A stretch of 64,000 nt of DNA from Alitiscatomonas aceti (GTDB lineage: Bacteria > Bacillota > Clostridia > Lachnospirales > Lachnospiraceae). Shown here one piece after another: positions 25,758-33,721 of the stretch. The stretch covers positions 1-64,000 of the forward strand of contig NZ_JAOQJF010000011.1 in NCBI RefSeq assembly GCF_025567195.1, read 5' to 3'. Every line of letters begins with the position of its first letter. Within the stretch, counting starts at the first letter, position 1. Below the pieces are notes generated by a model. That model was given only the letters and a program-made list of their open reading frames with translations, had not been told where the DNA came from and did not search any database. The position numbers and the translations under genes were made by a program.

Positions 25758-27197
25758 ATGACTAAATCAGCACAAACGTCAGCAATGAGAAGAATCAATG
25801 AATTGCTTGATGACAACAGCTTTGTTGAAGTCGGCGCCTATATGACTGCCAGAAGCACTGACTTTAACATGCAGGCTCAGGAAACTCCGGCCGACGGCGT
25901 GGTTACCGGCTACGGTACCGTTGAGGGAGCCCTTGTGTATGTGTACAGCCAGGATGCAGCCGTTATGGGCGGCTCCGTGGGTGAGATGCATGCAAAAAAG
26001 ATCGAGAATCTCTATGGCATGGCCATGAAGATGGGCGCTCCGGTGGTAGGCCTGATCGATTGTGCAGGCTTAAGGCTTCAGGAAGGTCTGGACGCATTAA
26101 ACGGGTTCGGAAGACTGTACGGATGCCAGACCCTGGCTTCCGGCGTGATCCCGCAGATCCAGGCAGTGTTCGGAAACTGCGGCGGCGGTATGGCAGTGGC
26201 TTCTGCAATGGCTGACTTCACCTTCATGGAAGATAAGGCAAAGTTATTTGTCAACGCTCCCAATGCCATCGCTGAGAACGATACAGATACATCCAGCGCA
26301 AAGTTCCAGAGCGAGGAAGCCGGCAACGTGTGCATGACAGGGACCGAGGAGGACATCCTGGCACAGATCCATACGCTGATCTCCGTACTTCCGGCCAACA
26401 ACGAGGACGATATGTCCTATGATGAGTGCGCCGACGACCTGAACCGGATGTGTGAGGGTCTGGAGAACTGTGTGGGAGATACAGCCCTTGCCCTGGCCAT
26501 GATCTCTGATGACAGCTTCTATATGGAACTTAAGAAGGAATATGCTCCCAGCATGGTGACTGCGTTCATCCGCTTAAACGGCACCACCGTGGGCTGTGTG
26601 GCCAACCGCACAGAGAGCTATGAGGAGGGAGAAAAAACAGCAGAGTACGAGACAGGCCTGACAGCCAGAGGCTGTGAAAAAGCCGCAGATTTCGTGAATT
26701 TCTGCGATGCCTTCAATATCCCGGTACTTACAATGGTGAACGTAAACGGATATAACAGCTGCAAATGCACAGAAAAGAAGATCGCCAAGGCGGCTGCCCG
26801 TCTGGCCCATGCCTTTGCAAACGCAGATGTGCCCAAGGTGACAGTGATCGCCGGACAGGCATTCGGTACTGCCGGACTTGTTATGAACAGTAAATCCATT
26901 GGCTCCGATATCGTTTACGCATGGAAGAATGCTTCCATTGGCATGATGGAGGCCGTTCCGGCTGTGAAGATCATGTATGCAGAGGAGATCTCCGGATCTG
27001 ACAATGCGGCTGCCCTGATCAGCGAAAAGGCTGCCCAGTACAGCGAGCTGCAGGCCAGCGCCATGGCTGCGGCCAGAAGAGGCTATGTGGATGACATCAT
27101 CGATGCGGCTGATACAAGAAAACGCGTGATCGCAGCAATGGAAATGCTGTTCACAAAGAGAGAGGATCGTCCGGCCAAAAAGCACGGTACGGTCTAA
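25758..27197 (+). CDS. acyl-CoA carboxyltransferase subunit (MmdA/PccB-like)
   Basis: Predicted cytosolic biotin-dependent carboxyltransferase of 479 residues with the tandem crotonase-fold halves of the MmdA/AccDA/PccB family. The N-half has GSVGEMHAKKI, LIDCAGLRLQEG and GNCGGGMAVASAMADF. The C-half has NVNGY, VIAGQAFGTAGLVMNSK and SDIVYAWKNASIGMM, matching oxyanion-hole Gly motifs. It is somewhat shorter than MmdA (about 510), and the acyl-CoA cannot be read from sequence (methylmalonyl-CoA is one candidate). GGAGGA at 25745-25750 fixes the start at 25758; upstream in-frame starts reach into the promoter. First gene of a five-gene operon with delta, biotin carrier, beta and OadA-like genes. 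Confidence 0.85.
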   Translation: MTKSAQTSAMRRINELLDDNSFVEVGAYMTARSTDFNMQAQETPADGVVTGYGTVEGALVYVYSQDAAVMGGSVGEMHAKKIENLYGMAMKMGAPVVGLIDCAGLRLQEGLDALNGFGRLYGCQTLASGVIPQIQAVFGNCGGGMAVASAMADFTFMEDKAKLFVNAPNAIAENDTDTSSAKFQSEEAGNVCMTGTEEDILAQIHTLISVLPANNEDDMSYDECADDLNRMCEGLENCVGDTALALAMISDDSFYMELKKEYAPSMVTAFIRLNGTTVGCVANRTESYEEGEKTAEYETGLTARGCEKAADFVNFCDAFNIPVLTMVNVNGYNSCKCTEKKIAKAAARLAHAFANADVPKVTVIAGQAFGTAGLVMNSKSIGSDIVYAWKNASIGMMEAVPAVKIMYAEEISGSDNAAALISEKAAQYSELQASAMAAARRGYVDDIIDAADTRKRVIAAMEMLFTKREDRPAKKHGTV

Positions 27198-27214
27198 GGC
27201 GAGGTGGCAGATAT

Positions 27215-28003
27215 ATGAAACAGAATATTAAAAGAATCTGGCTTGCCCTCTGTATGGCAGTATGCCTGTTCGCCCTTTCTGCCTGCTCCAGCGCAGAAGC
27301 GGATACGGCAGAGGAGATGGACCCGTCTCTGGTGATGACGCTCCAGCAGGGCACCCAGCAGTATCTGGATCTGTTTGCCGCAATGGGAGACGAGGATCTG
27401 GATAATGCTCTGGCTGCCAGTGAAAAGAACAAGGATACAGTAATGCAGAGCGCCCTGAATTCCTGGAAGTCGGTAAGGGGCGACCTGGGAGCGCTGGTTT
27501 CCAGCGAGGCGGCAGAGGTTGGCATTGTGGACGACGGCTATGTGGCCAGGATCCCGGCGGTATTTGAAAAAAGAAACGCAGAGTTTTCTGTAATCGTGGA
27601 TGAGGATCTTGCAAATATCACTTCCATTACGATCTCTCCGGAATATACCACTGGAGAAAAGCTTTCCAAGGCTGGTATGAATACCCTTATGGGCATGGGA
27701 GTCGTATTCCTGGTTCTGATCTTCATCAGCTGGCTCATCAGCATGTTCAAGTACATCAGCGTATTTGAAGCAAAGATGAAGCAGAAGAAGGCTCCGGCCC
27801 CGTCAGCAGCTCCGGCAGCGGTTCCCGCCCCGGCTCCGGCAGCAGCCCCGGCCCCGGCAGCAGCCCCGGCTGAGGAGGCCTGTAACGATACGGAGCTGGT
27901 ATCCGTGATCGCAGCAGCCATCGCGGCTTCCGAAGGCAGAGAGCCTGCCGACGGCCTTATTGTTCGTTCCATTAAGCGTGTTCCCAACAGGAACTGGAAA
28001 TAA
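27215..28003 (+). CDS. decarboxylase delta/OadG-like subunit with N-terminal lipoprotein domain
   Basis: Predicted membrane subunit of a Na+-pumping decarboxylase, 262 residues, far longer than a typical OadG/GcdD (about 90-120). A signal peptide ends at lipobox LSAC (Cys 24). Residues about 35-140 form an extracytoplasmic domain resembling DUF3887 (repeating AMGDEDLDNAL-type helices and beta strands). One transmembrane helix follows at about 154-178, then a Pro/Ala-rich linker and a C-terminal cytoplasmic segment (DTELVSVIAAAIAASEG...IKRV) like the one in OadG and in the short paralogue at 41758. It probably tethers the carboxyltransferase to the beta subunit. The extra external domain is unusual. 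Confidence 0.82.
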   Translation: MKQNIKRIWLALCMAVCLFALSACSSAEADTAEEMDPSLVMTLQQGTQQYLDLFAAMGDEDLDNALAASEKNKDTVMQSALNSWKSVRGDLGALVSSEAAEVGIVDDGYVARIPAVFEKRNAEFSVIVDEDLANITSITISPEYTTGEKLSKAGMNTLMGMGVVFLVLIFISWLISMFKYISVFEAKMKQKKAPAPSAAPAAVPAPAPAAAPAPAAAPAEEACNDTELVSVIAAAIAASEGREPADGLIVRSIKRVPNRNWK

Positions 28004-28026
28004 CCCATCATCAGGAGGAAATGAAA

Positions 28027-28413
28027 ATGAAAAATTATACCATCACAGTTAATGGCAATGTATATGAAGTAACCGTAGAAGAAGGCTTCACAGGAAAGGC
28101 AGCAGCTCCGAAAGCAGCGGCTCCCGTACAGGCACCCAAGGCCGCTCCGGCCCCGGCAGCAGCCCCGGCTCCTGCGGCAGCTCCCACTGGTGCAGCAGGA
28201 AGCGTTGCAGTGACAGCTCCCATGCCCGGAAAGATCCTTGGCGTGAAGGCGTCCGCAGGCCAGGCAGTGAAAAAAGGCCAGGTGATCGTGATCCTCGAGG
28301 CCATGAAGATGGAAAACGAGATTGTAGCACCCCAGGACGGCACCGTAGCTACCATCAATGTGGCTGTTGGTGATTCTGTTGAGCCGGGCGCAACTCTGGC
28401 TACATTAAACTAA
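28027..28413 (+). CDS. biotin carboxyl carrier subunit of the Na+ pump
   Basis: Predicted biotin/lipoyl-domain carrier, 128 residues. A short N-terminal beta segment (NYTITVNGNVYEVTVEEG) is followed by a flexible Ala/Pro linker at about residues 25-57 and a biotinyl domain with EAMKMENEI, where Lys 94 is the biotinylation site 35 residues from the end. It shuttles CO2 from carboxyltransferase to the membrane beta subunit. ATG 28027 is chosen over 28021 because AGGAGG at 28013-28018 is 8 nt away. The Pro/Ala linkers of this protein and the preceding delta subunit are alike in composition. Confidence 0.93.
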   Translation: MKNYTITVNGNVYEVTVEEGFTGKAAAPKAAAPVQAPKAAPAPAAAPAPAAAPTGAAGSVAVTAPMPGKILGVKASAGQAVKKGQVIVILEAMKMENEIVAPQDGTVATINVAVGDSVEPGATLATLN

Positions 28414-28451
28414 TCGTCTGCTGACTGCAGATTCCATATGGAGGGATTAAA

Positions 28452-29603
28452 ATGGAATATATTCAAAGTACACTTTTGAATCTTGTCCAGCAGACAGCAT
28501 TCTTAAATCTGACATTCGGCAACATGATCATGATCTTTGTGGCATTTATCTTCCTTTACCTTGCCATTAAAAAAGGTTTTGAGCCTCTGCTGCTTGTCCC
28601 GATTTCCTTTGGTATGCTGCTCGTGAATATCTATCCGGATATCATGCTGAGCATTGAGGATTCATCCAATGGCGTTGGAGGACTTCTCCATTACTTCTAT
28701 TTGCTGGATGAGTGGAGCATCCTCCCGTCCCTGATCTTCATGGGCGTAGGTGCTATGACTGACTTCGGACCGCTGATCGCGAACCCCAAGAGCTTCCTTC
28801 TGGGCGCGGCCGCACAGTTCGGTATTTATGCTGCTTACTTCCTTGCGATCTTCATGGGCTTCAACGACAAGGCAGCTGCTGCCATCTCCATCATCGGCGG
28901 CGCTGACGGTCCTACCTCTATCTTCCTGGCCGGCAAGCTGGGACAGACGGAATTCATGGGCCCTATTGCCGTTGCCGCTTACTCCTACATGGCCCTGGTA
29001 CCCATCATCCAGCCGCCGATCATGAAGCTTCTGACCACAGAAGAGGAGAGAAAGATCAAGATGGAGCAGCTCCGTCCGGTGTCCAAGCTGGAGAAGATCC
29101 TGTTCCCCATCATCGTTACTGTTGTTGTGTGTCTGATCTTACCGACGACCGCACCGTTGGTTGGTATGCTGATGGTCGGCAACCTGTTCCGTGAGTCTGG
29201 CGTTGTAAAGCAGCTTCAGGAGACTGCCTCCAACGCCCTCATGTATATCGTAGTTATCGTTCTGGGTCTTTCCGTGGGAGCAACTACCAGCGCTGAGGCG
29301 TTCTTAAAGATGACCACGATTAAGATCGTTATCCTGGGTCTGGTAGCCTTCGCCTTTGGTACGGCTGCAGGCGTGATCTTCGGTAAGATCATGTGTAAGG
29401 TGACCGGAGGAAAGGTAAATCCGCTGATCGGTTCTGCCGGTGTATCCGCAGTTCCCATGGCGGCCCGTGTATCCCAGAAGGTTGGTTCTGAGGCAGATCC
29501 CACCAACTTCCTTCTGATGCACGCCATGGGCCCCAACGTGGCAGGCGTGATCGGTACCGCCGTAGCCGCCGGCACATTCATGGCTATTTTCGGAATACAG
29601 TAA
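28452..29603 (+). CDS. oadB: Na+-translocating decarboxylase beta subunit (OadB family)
   Basis: Predicted integral membrane decarboxylase of carboxybiotin coupled to Na+ export, 383 residues. Family segments are all visible: a cluster of helices from residue 15, the FMGVGAMTDFGPLIANP stretch, SIIGGADGPTSIFLA with the Asp that takes part in Na+ coupling in OadB, the helical AYSYMALVPIIQPPIMK and the C-terminal GSAGVSAVPMAARVSQ...HAMGPNVAGVIG. Strongly similar to the beta subunit at 42552. The following 185 bp are hairpin-rich repeats before the OadA-like gene. Confidence 0.93.
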   Translation: MEYIQSTLLNLVQQTAFLNLTFGNMIMIFVAFIFLYLAIKKGFEPLLLVPISFGMLLVNIYPDIMLSIEDSSNGVGGLLHYFYLLDEWSILPSLIFMGVGAMTDFGPLIANPKSFLLGAAAQFGIYAAYFLAIFMGFNDKAAAAISIIGGADGPTSIFLAGKLGQTEFMGPIAVAAYSYMALVPIIQPPIMKLLTTEEERKIKMEQLRPVSKLEKILFPIIVTVVVCLILPTTAPLVGMLMVGNLFRESGVVKQLQETASNALMYIVVIVLGLSVGATTSAEAFLKMTTIKIVILGLVAFAFGTAAGVIFGKIMCKVTGGKVNPLIGSAGVSAVPMAARVSQKVGSEADPTNFLLMHAMGPNVAGVIGTAVAAGTFMAIFGIQ

Positions 29604-29604
29604 A

Positions 29605-29790
29605 GGGCGGCGTAAGCCGCCCGCTACGCAAACGTAGCGAAGCGGAGTTCGCGTTTTCCCGTTCAGCGGCGTAAGCCGCCCGCTACGCAAACGCAGCGAA
29701 GCGGAGTTCGCGTTTCCCGTCTTATGGGCGGGGCCGCCCTCCGCTGGGTCAGACTCTTCGCGTTTTCCCGTTTGGCGGCGTAAGCCGCCT
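29605..29790 (+). repeat. tandem hairpin-rich repeat cluster after oadB
   Basis: Two near-identical units with a 59-bp period (from 29605 and about 29665) and a degenerate third one end in a final hairpin at 29774-29789. Each unit has GGCGGC-GTAA-GCCGCC (GNRA-type loop), then GCTACG-CAAA-CGTAGC (one compensable change in unit 2) and a GCGAA/TTCGC pairing. No T-run follows, so this is not a simple terminator. It may be a REP-like element or an mRNA-processing region between oadB and the OadA-like gene. Confidence 0.8.
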
Positions 29791-29833
29791 ATGGAAGGTT
29801 TTCACTTGATAATTTTCAGGAGGTAAAAATAAA

Positions 29834-31246
29834 ATGGCAGAAGTTCAGAAAAAGCCGGTAAAGATCGTTGAGACTGTCCTTCGTGACGCTCATCAGTCCT
29901 TACTTGCCACAAGAATGTCCACAGACCAGATGCTTCCCATCGTTGATAAGATGGATAAGGTCGGCTACTATGCAGTGGAATGCTGGGGCGGCGCCACCTT
30001 TGACGCAAGCCTTCGTTTCTTAAAAGAAGATCCCTGGGAGAGACTGAGAAAGTTAAGGGACGGCTTTAAGAATACAAAGCTCCAGATGCTGTTCCGCGGA
30101 CAGAATATTTTAGGTTATAACCATTATGCAGATGATGTGGTAGAGTATTTCGTACAGAAATCCATTGCCAACGGTATCGATATCATCCGTATCTTCGACT
30201 GCTTAAACGATATCAGAAACCTGGAAACAGCTGTAAAGGCTACCAACAAGGAAAAGGGCCATGCCCAGATCGCTTTAAGCTATACCCTTGGCGACGCCTA
30301 TACTCTGGATTACTGGAAGAACATTGCCCGCGAGATCGAGGAAATGGGTGCAGATTCCTTGTGTATCAAGGATATGGCCGGACTTCTGACTCCGTATAAG
30401 GCAGCAGAGCTGGTACAGGCCTTAAAGGAAGGAACAAAGCTTCCCATCGACCTGCATACCCACTACACCTCCGGCGTTGCTTCCATGACTTACTTAAAGG
30501 CTGTGGAAGCAGGCTGCGATATCATCGACTGTGCAATGTCCCCGCTGGCTCTTGGTACTTCCCAGCCTGCTACGGAGGTTATGGTTGAGACCTTCCGCGG
30601 CACTCCCTATGATACCGGATATGACCAGAACCTTTTAGCCGAGATCGCCGACTACTTTACACCGATCCGTGAAGAGGCTTTAAAGAGCGGCCTTTTAAAC
30701 CCGAAGGTACTGGGCGTAAACATCAAGACTCTTCAGTACCAGGTACCGGGCGGAATGCTTTCCAACCTGGTGAGCCAGTTAAAGGAAGCTGGACAGGAAG
30801 ACAAGTACCGCGCAGTTCTGGAGGAGATCCCGAGAGTAAGAAAAGACTTCGGCGAGCCGCCGTTGGTTACTCCGTCTTCCCAGATCGTAGGTACCCAGGC
30901 TGTTATGAACGTACTGGCAGGCGAGCGGTACAAGATGGTTCCCAAGGAGTCCAAGAAGATCATGATGGGCGAATTTGGCCAGACTGTAAAGCCGTTCAAC
31001 AAGGAAGTACAGAAAAAGATCATCGGCGATGCGACACCCATCACCTGCCGTCCGGCCGATCTGATCCCGCCGCAGCTTCCTAAGTTCGAGAAGGAATGTG
31101 CCCAGTGGAAGCAGCAGGATGAGGATGTTTTATCTTATGCCCTGTTCCCGGCCGTGGCCAAGGACTTCTTCGAGTACCGTGAAGCCCAGCAGACCGGCGT
31201 GGATCCGAAAAAGGCAGATAAGGAAAACAAGGTATATCCCGTCTAG
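29834..31246 (+). CDS. oadA: oxaloacetate decarboxylase alpha / pyruvate carboxylase subunit B (5S-type carboxyltransferase)
   Basis: Predicted cytosolic Zn/Co-dependent carboxyltransferase moving CO2 between oxaloacetate and biotin, 470 residues. TVLRDAHQSLLATR, LRGQNILGYNHYADD, IRIFDCLND, GADSLCIKDMAG with the catalytic Lys and LHTHYTSG (metal His) are all present. There is no C-terminal biotinyl domain, so it must use the separate carrier at 28027, as in transcarboxylase 5S or PycB. Fifth gene of the operon, with AGGAGG at 29819-29824. Its coexistence with an acyl-CoA carboxyltransferase in the same operon suggests transcarboxylation or dual-substrate decarboxylation. Confidence 0.9.
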   Translation: MAEVQKKPVKIVETVLRDAHQSLLATRMSTDQMLPIVDKMDKVGYYAVECWGGATFDASLRFLKEDPWERLRKLRDGFKNTKLQMLFRGQNILGYNHYADDVVEYFVQKSIANGIDIIRIFDCLNDIRNLETAVKATNKEKGHAQIALSYTLGDAYTLDYWKNIAREIEEMGADSLCIKDMAGLLTPYKAAELVQALKEGTKLPIDLHTHYTSGVASMTYLKAVEAGCDIIDCAMSPLALGTSQPATEVMVETFRGTPYDTGYDQNLLAEIADYFTPIREEALKSGLLNPKVLGVNIKTLQYQVPGGMLSNLVSQLKEAGQEDKYRAVLEEIPRVRKDFGEPPLVTPSSQIVGTQAVMNVLAGERYKMVPKESKKIMMGEFGQTVKPFNKEVQKKIIGDATPITCRPADLIPPQLPKFEKECAQWKQQDEDVLSYALFPAVAKDFFEYREAQQTGVDPKKADKENKVYPV

Positions 31247-31293
31247 TCCATAGACAGATCCGGCGGGGAGCGTTTGCTTCCCTCTGGAAAAGG

Positions 31294-31332
31294 CCCTCCG
31301 GCCCGTGCAGAAGCACTGTCCGGAGGGTTTTT
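31294..31332 (+). terminator. terminator of the decarboxylase operon
   Basis: Stem CCCTCCGG/CCGGAGGG (31294-31301 with 31320-31327) with an inner GTGC/GCAC hairpin, followed by TTTTT. The rest of the 31247-31578 gap holds the promoter at 31472. Confidence 0.85.
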
Positions 31333-31471
31333 GTATGTACGCGGACAGCGGGCCAAAGTCCGTCCAGTACAGGACCCGGCGCCTGTGCCTTTCCATATCC
31401 GTGTTTTCTTAAGAAAACCTTACAAATTCCCCGTAAAACCGCGGCAAAAATATGAAGTTTCCTTCCTGAGG

Positions 31472-31501
31472 TTGACAGGAAACTCCCTTTGTCATTATAA
31501 T
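31472..31501 (+). promoter_or_regulatory. sigma-A promoter of the surface-protein genes
   Basis: TTGACA (31472-31477), an 18-bp spacer and TATAAT (31496-31501), upstream of the SH3/glucosaminidase gene. Confidence 0.78.
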
Positions 31502-31578
31502 AACGTATAGTGTCATTTTTAGACAGAACTGGAAAATGGCAGAATAGAAAAATGACCATAAAGAAAGAGAGAAGAAGG

Positions 31579-33672
31579 ATGAAAAAAAGAGGGAGACGGA
31601 TCCTGGCGGCTCTGACGGCTGTGCTTTTACTGGCTGAATCCGTGAGCGGCACAGGGATCATTGCAGACTATCCCGGAACGATATACGCAGAGACACAGAG
31701 ATCGGCCATAGTAAATGCAACCACACTGAATGTAAGAAGCGGCCCGGGCACAGGAAATTCCGTTGTAAGGAAGCTGTCCTACGGAGCCCCTGTGACTGTG
31801 GTGGGACAGGAGACAGCTTCTGACGGTGTACTCTGGTATAAGCTTCAGTTTACGGCTGGAGGGAAGAGTATGGAGGGCTATGCTTCCTCCGAATACATAA
31901 AATTTCCGGTTTCCTACACCACGGACCCCCAGTTCGAGGCGTATATGACCAGTCAGGGCTTTCCGGAAAGCTATAAGGAATCCTTACGTGTCCTTCATGC
32001 TGAATTCCCGTCCTGGATATTCCAGGTGCAGAATACGAGCCTGGACTGGAACGATGCCGTCAATAATGAGAGCATCGTAGGAGCAAATCTGGTTTCCACC
32101 AACAGCCTGTCCTCCTGGAAGTCTACGGAATATGGAGCGTATGACTGGAATACGGGGAAATGGACCGGCTTTGACGGACCCAGCTGGGTAGCGGCTTCCA
32201 GGGATATTGTCAGCTATTATATGGATCCCAGGAATTTTTTAAATGAGATCTATGTATTCCAGTTCCTGCTGCAGTCCTACGATGGGGCCCACCAGACGCG
32301 GGAGGGGCTTCAGAGTCTGGTTTCGGGTACGTTCCTGGAAAAATCCACAGGTCAGGGAGACGGAAATCCTCCATCGGCACAGGAAGGTCAGAATAACCAG
32401 CAGGATTCCGGGCAGAATGGAAGTGACGGGGGCGGGACTCCCCTTCCTCCCGGACAGAATTACGGCCCTGGAATGGACATGGGGAGCAGTGGGAATATTT
32501 CCCAGAACGCACCGTCCGGAGACGCCGCCCAGAGCTCGCCCCAGGAAGTGGGAGGCCAGAAGCCGGATGTGAGCCTGGAAGGTCCTTCTGCGGTGGTCAG
32601 TGCCAGAGAAACCCAGGTCCTGGCCCTTCCCAACGTGGAATATGGCCCTGGAATGGACGCTTCTGTGATCACAGGAGACAGCACAGGTGCGTCAGAAACG
32701 TCGCCGGTGCCGTCGGGCCAGAGCTATGTGGATATCATTATGAATGCAGGAGCCCAGTCCGGTGTGAATCCCTATGTTCTGGGAGCCATGATCCTCCAGG
32801 AGCAGGCCAATGGCACTTCCGGCAGCATCTCGGGAACCACTGCCGGCTACCAGGGGATCTATAATTTCTTTAATATCGGGGCATACCAGACGGATTCCAT
32901 GTCCGCTGTCACCAGAGGCCTGTGGTACGCGTCCCAGGCAGGAAATTATGGACGGCCCTGGAATTCCATCGAGAAGTCTATTCTGGGAGGAGCTCTTTAT
33001 TATGGAGAGAATTTTGTTTCCCAGGGACAGGATACATTTTATCTGAAAAAGTTTAATGTACAGGGCAGTAATCTTTATAAGCACCAGTACATGACCAATG
33101 TGGAGGGAGCCGCCGGAGAAGGGGCCAAGCTCTCCAGAGCATACACAGATGCAATGAAAAAGGAGCCTCTGGTATTTAAGATCCCGGTATTCAACAATAT
33201 GCCGGAGGCGGCCTGCCCCAAACCTGAGACAACTGGAAGTCCCAACAATAAGCTGGCTTCTCTGGAGGTGGAGGGGTATTCCCTTACTCCTACCTTTAAT
33301 AAGGACACAGAAAGCTACGACGTGATCGTAAATCCGTCGGTGGGACAGATCTCAGTGAAGGCCGGAACCATCGATTCCAAAGCGTCTGTTTCCGGCACTG
33401 GGACCATAAGCCTGCAAAGCGGGAATAATACGATCTCGATAGAGGTAAAGGCAGAAAACGGCAGCGTCCGCACATACAGGCTCAATGTGGTACGCCAGTC
33501 AGATGCTCCGGTGGCCAATGTGCCGTCGGGCGGAGAAAACGCCCAGAGCAGCGGAGGAAATACGTCCGGACCTGGAAGTACAGGGAACGTTGTGATCATC
33601 CGGCCATCGGGCCAGGGAAATTCCCCCGAAAGCCAGAGCGCGGATGTGGTCATCGGCGTTTCCCCTTCATAA
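31579..33672 (+). CDS. secreted SH3 / glucosaminidase-like / cadherin-like cell-wall protein
   Basis: Predicted secreted wall protein of 697 residues. A signal peptide (KKRGRRILAALTAVLLLAES) is followed by an SH3b domain at about 40-110 (NATTLNVRSGPGTGNSVV). A conserved helical region comes next (FPSWIFQVQNTSLDWNDAV), then a Gly/Ser/Gln/Pro-rich linker at about 255-375. A glucosaminidase-type domain lies at about 378-528 (GVNPYVLGAMILQEQ, YNFFNIGAY, WNSIEKSILGGA) and a cadherin-like beta-sandwich at about 558-643 (YSLTPTFNKDTESYDV...TYRLNVVR). It would cleave or bind peptidoglycan. ATG 31579 is preferred for the signal peptide; ATG at 31510 and 31552 are alternatives. Shares the last domain type with the next gene. 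Confidence 0.83.
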   Translation: MKKRGRRILAALTAVLLLAESVSGTGIIADYPGTIYAETQRSAIVNATTLNVRSGPGTGNSVVRKLSYGAPVTVVGQETASDGVLWYKLQFTAGGKSMEGYASSEYIKFPVSYTTDPQFEAYMTSQGFPESYKESLRVLHAEFPSWIFQVQNTSLDWNDAVNNESIVGANLVSTNSLSSWKSTEYGAYDWNTGKWTGFDGPSWVAASRDIVSYYMDPRNFLNEIYVFQFLLQSYDGAHQTREGLQSLVSGTFLEKSTGQGDGNPPSAQEGQNNQQDSGQNGSDGGGTPLPPGQNYGPGMDMGSSGNISQNAPSGDAAQSSPQEVGGQKPDVSLEGPSAVVSARETQVLALPNVEYGPGMDASVITGDSTGASETSPVPSGQSYVDIIMNAGAQSGVNPYVLGAMILQEQANGTSGSISGTTAGYQGIYNFFNIGAYQTDSMSAVTRGLWYASQAGNYGRPWNSIEKSILGGALYYGENFVSQGQDTFYLKKFNVQGSNLYKHQYMTNVEGAAGEGAKLSRAYTDAMKKEPLVFKIPVFNNMPEAACPKPETTGSPNNKLASLEVEGYSLTPTFNKDTESYDVIVNPSVGQISVKAGTIDSKASVSGTGTISLQSGNNTISIEVKAENGSVRTYRLNVVRQSDAPVANVPSGGENAQSSGGNTSGPGSTGNVVIIRPSGQGNSPESQSADVVIGVSPS

Positions 33673-33721
33673 GGACGCCCATGGACCGGGGAAACCGGAT
33701 AAAGTAAGGAGAATATAAGAT

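Noticed and set aside
31274..31510. 78-codon ORF after the OadA-like gene
   Set aside because: It runs through an intrinsic terminator and a consensus promoter.
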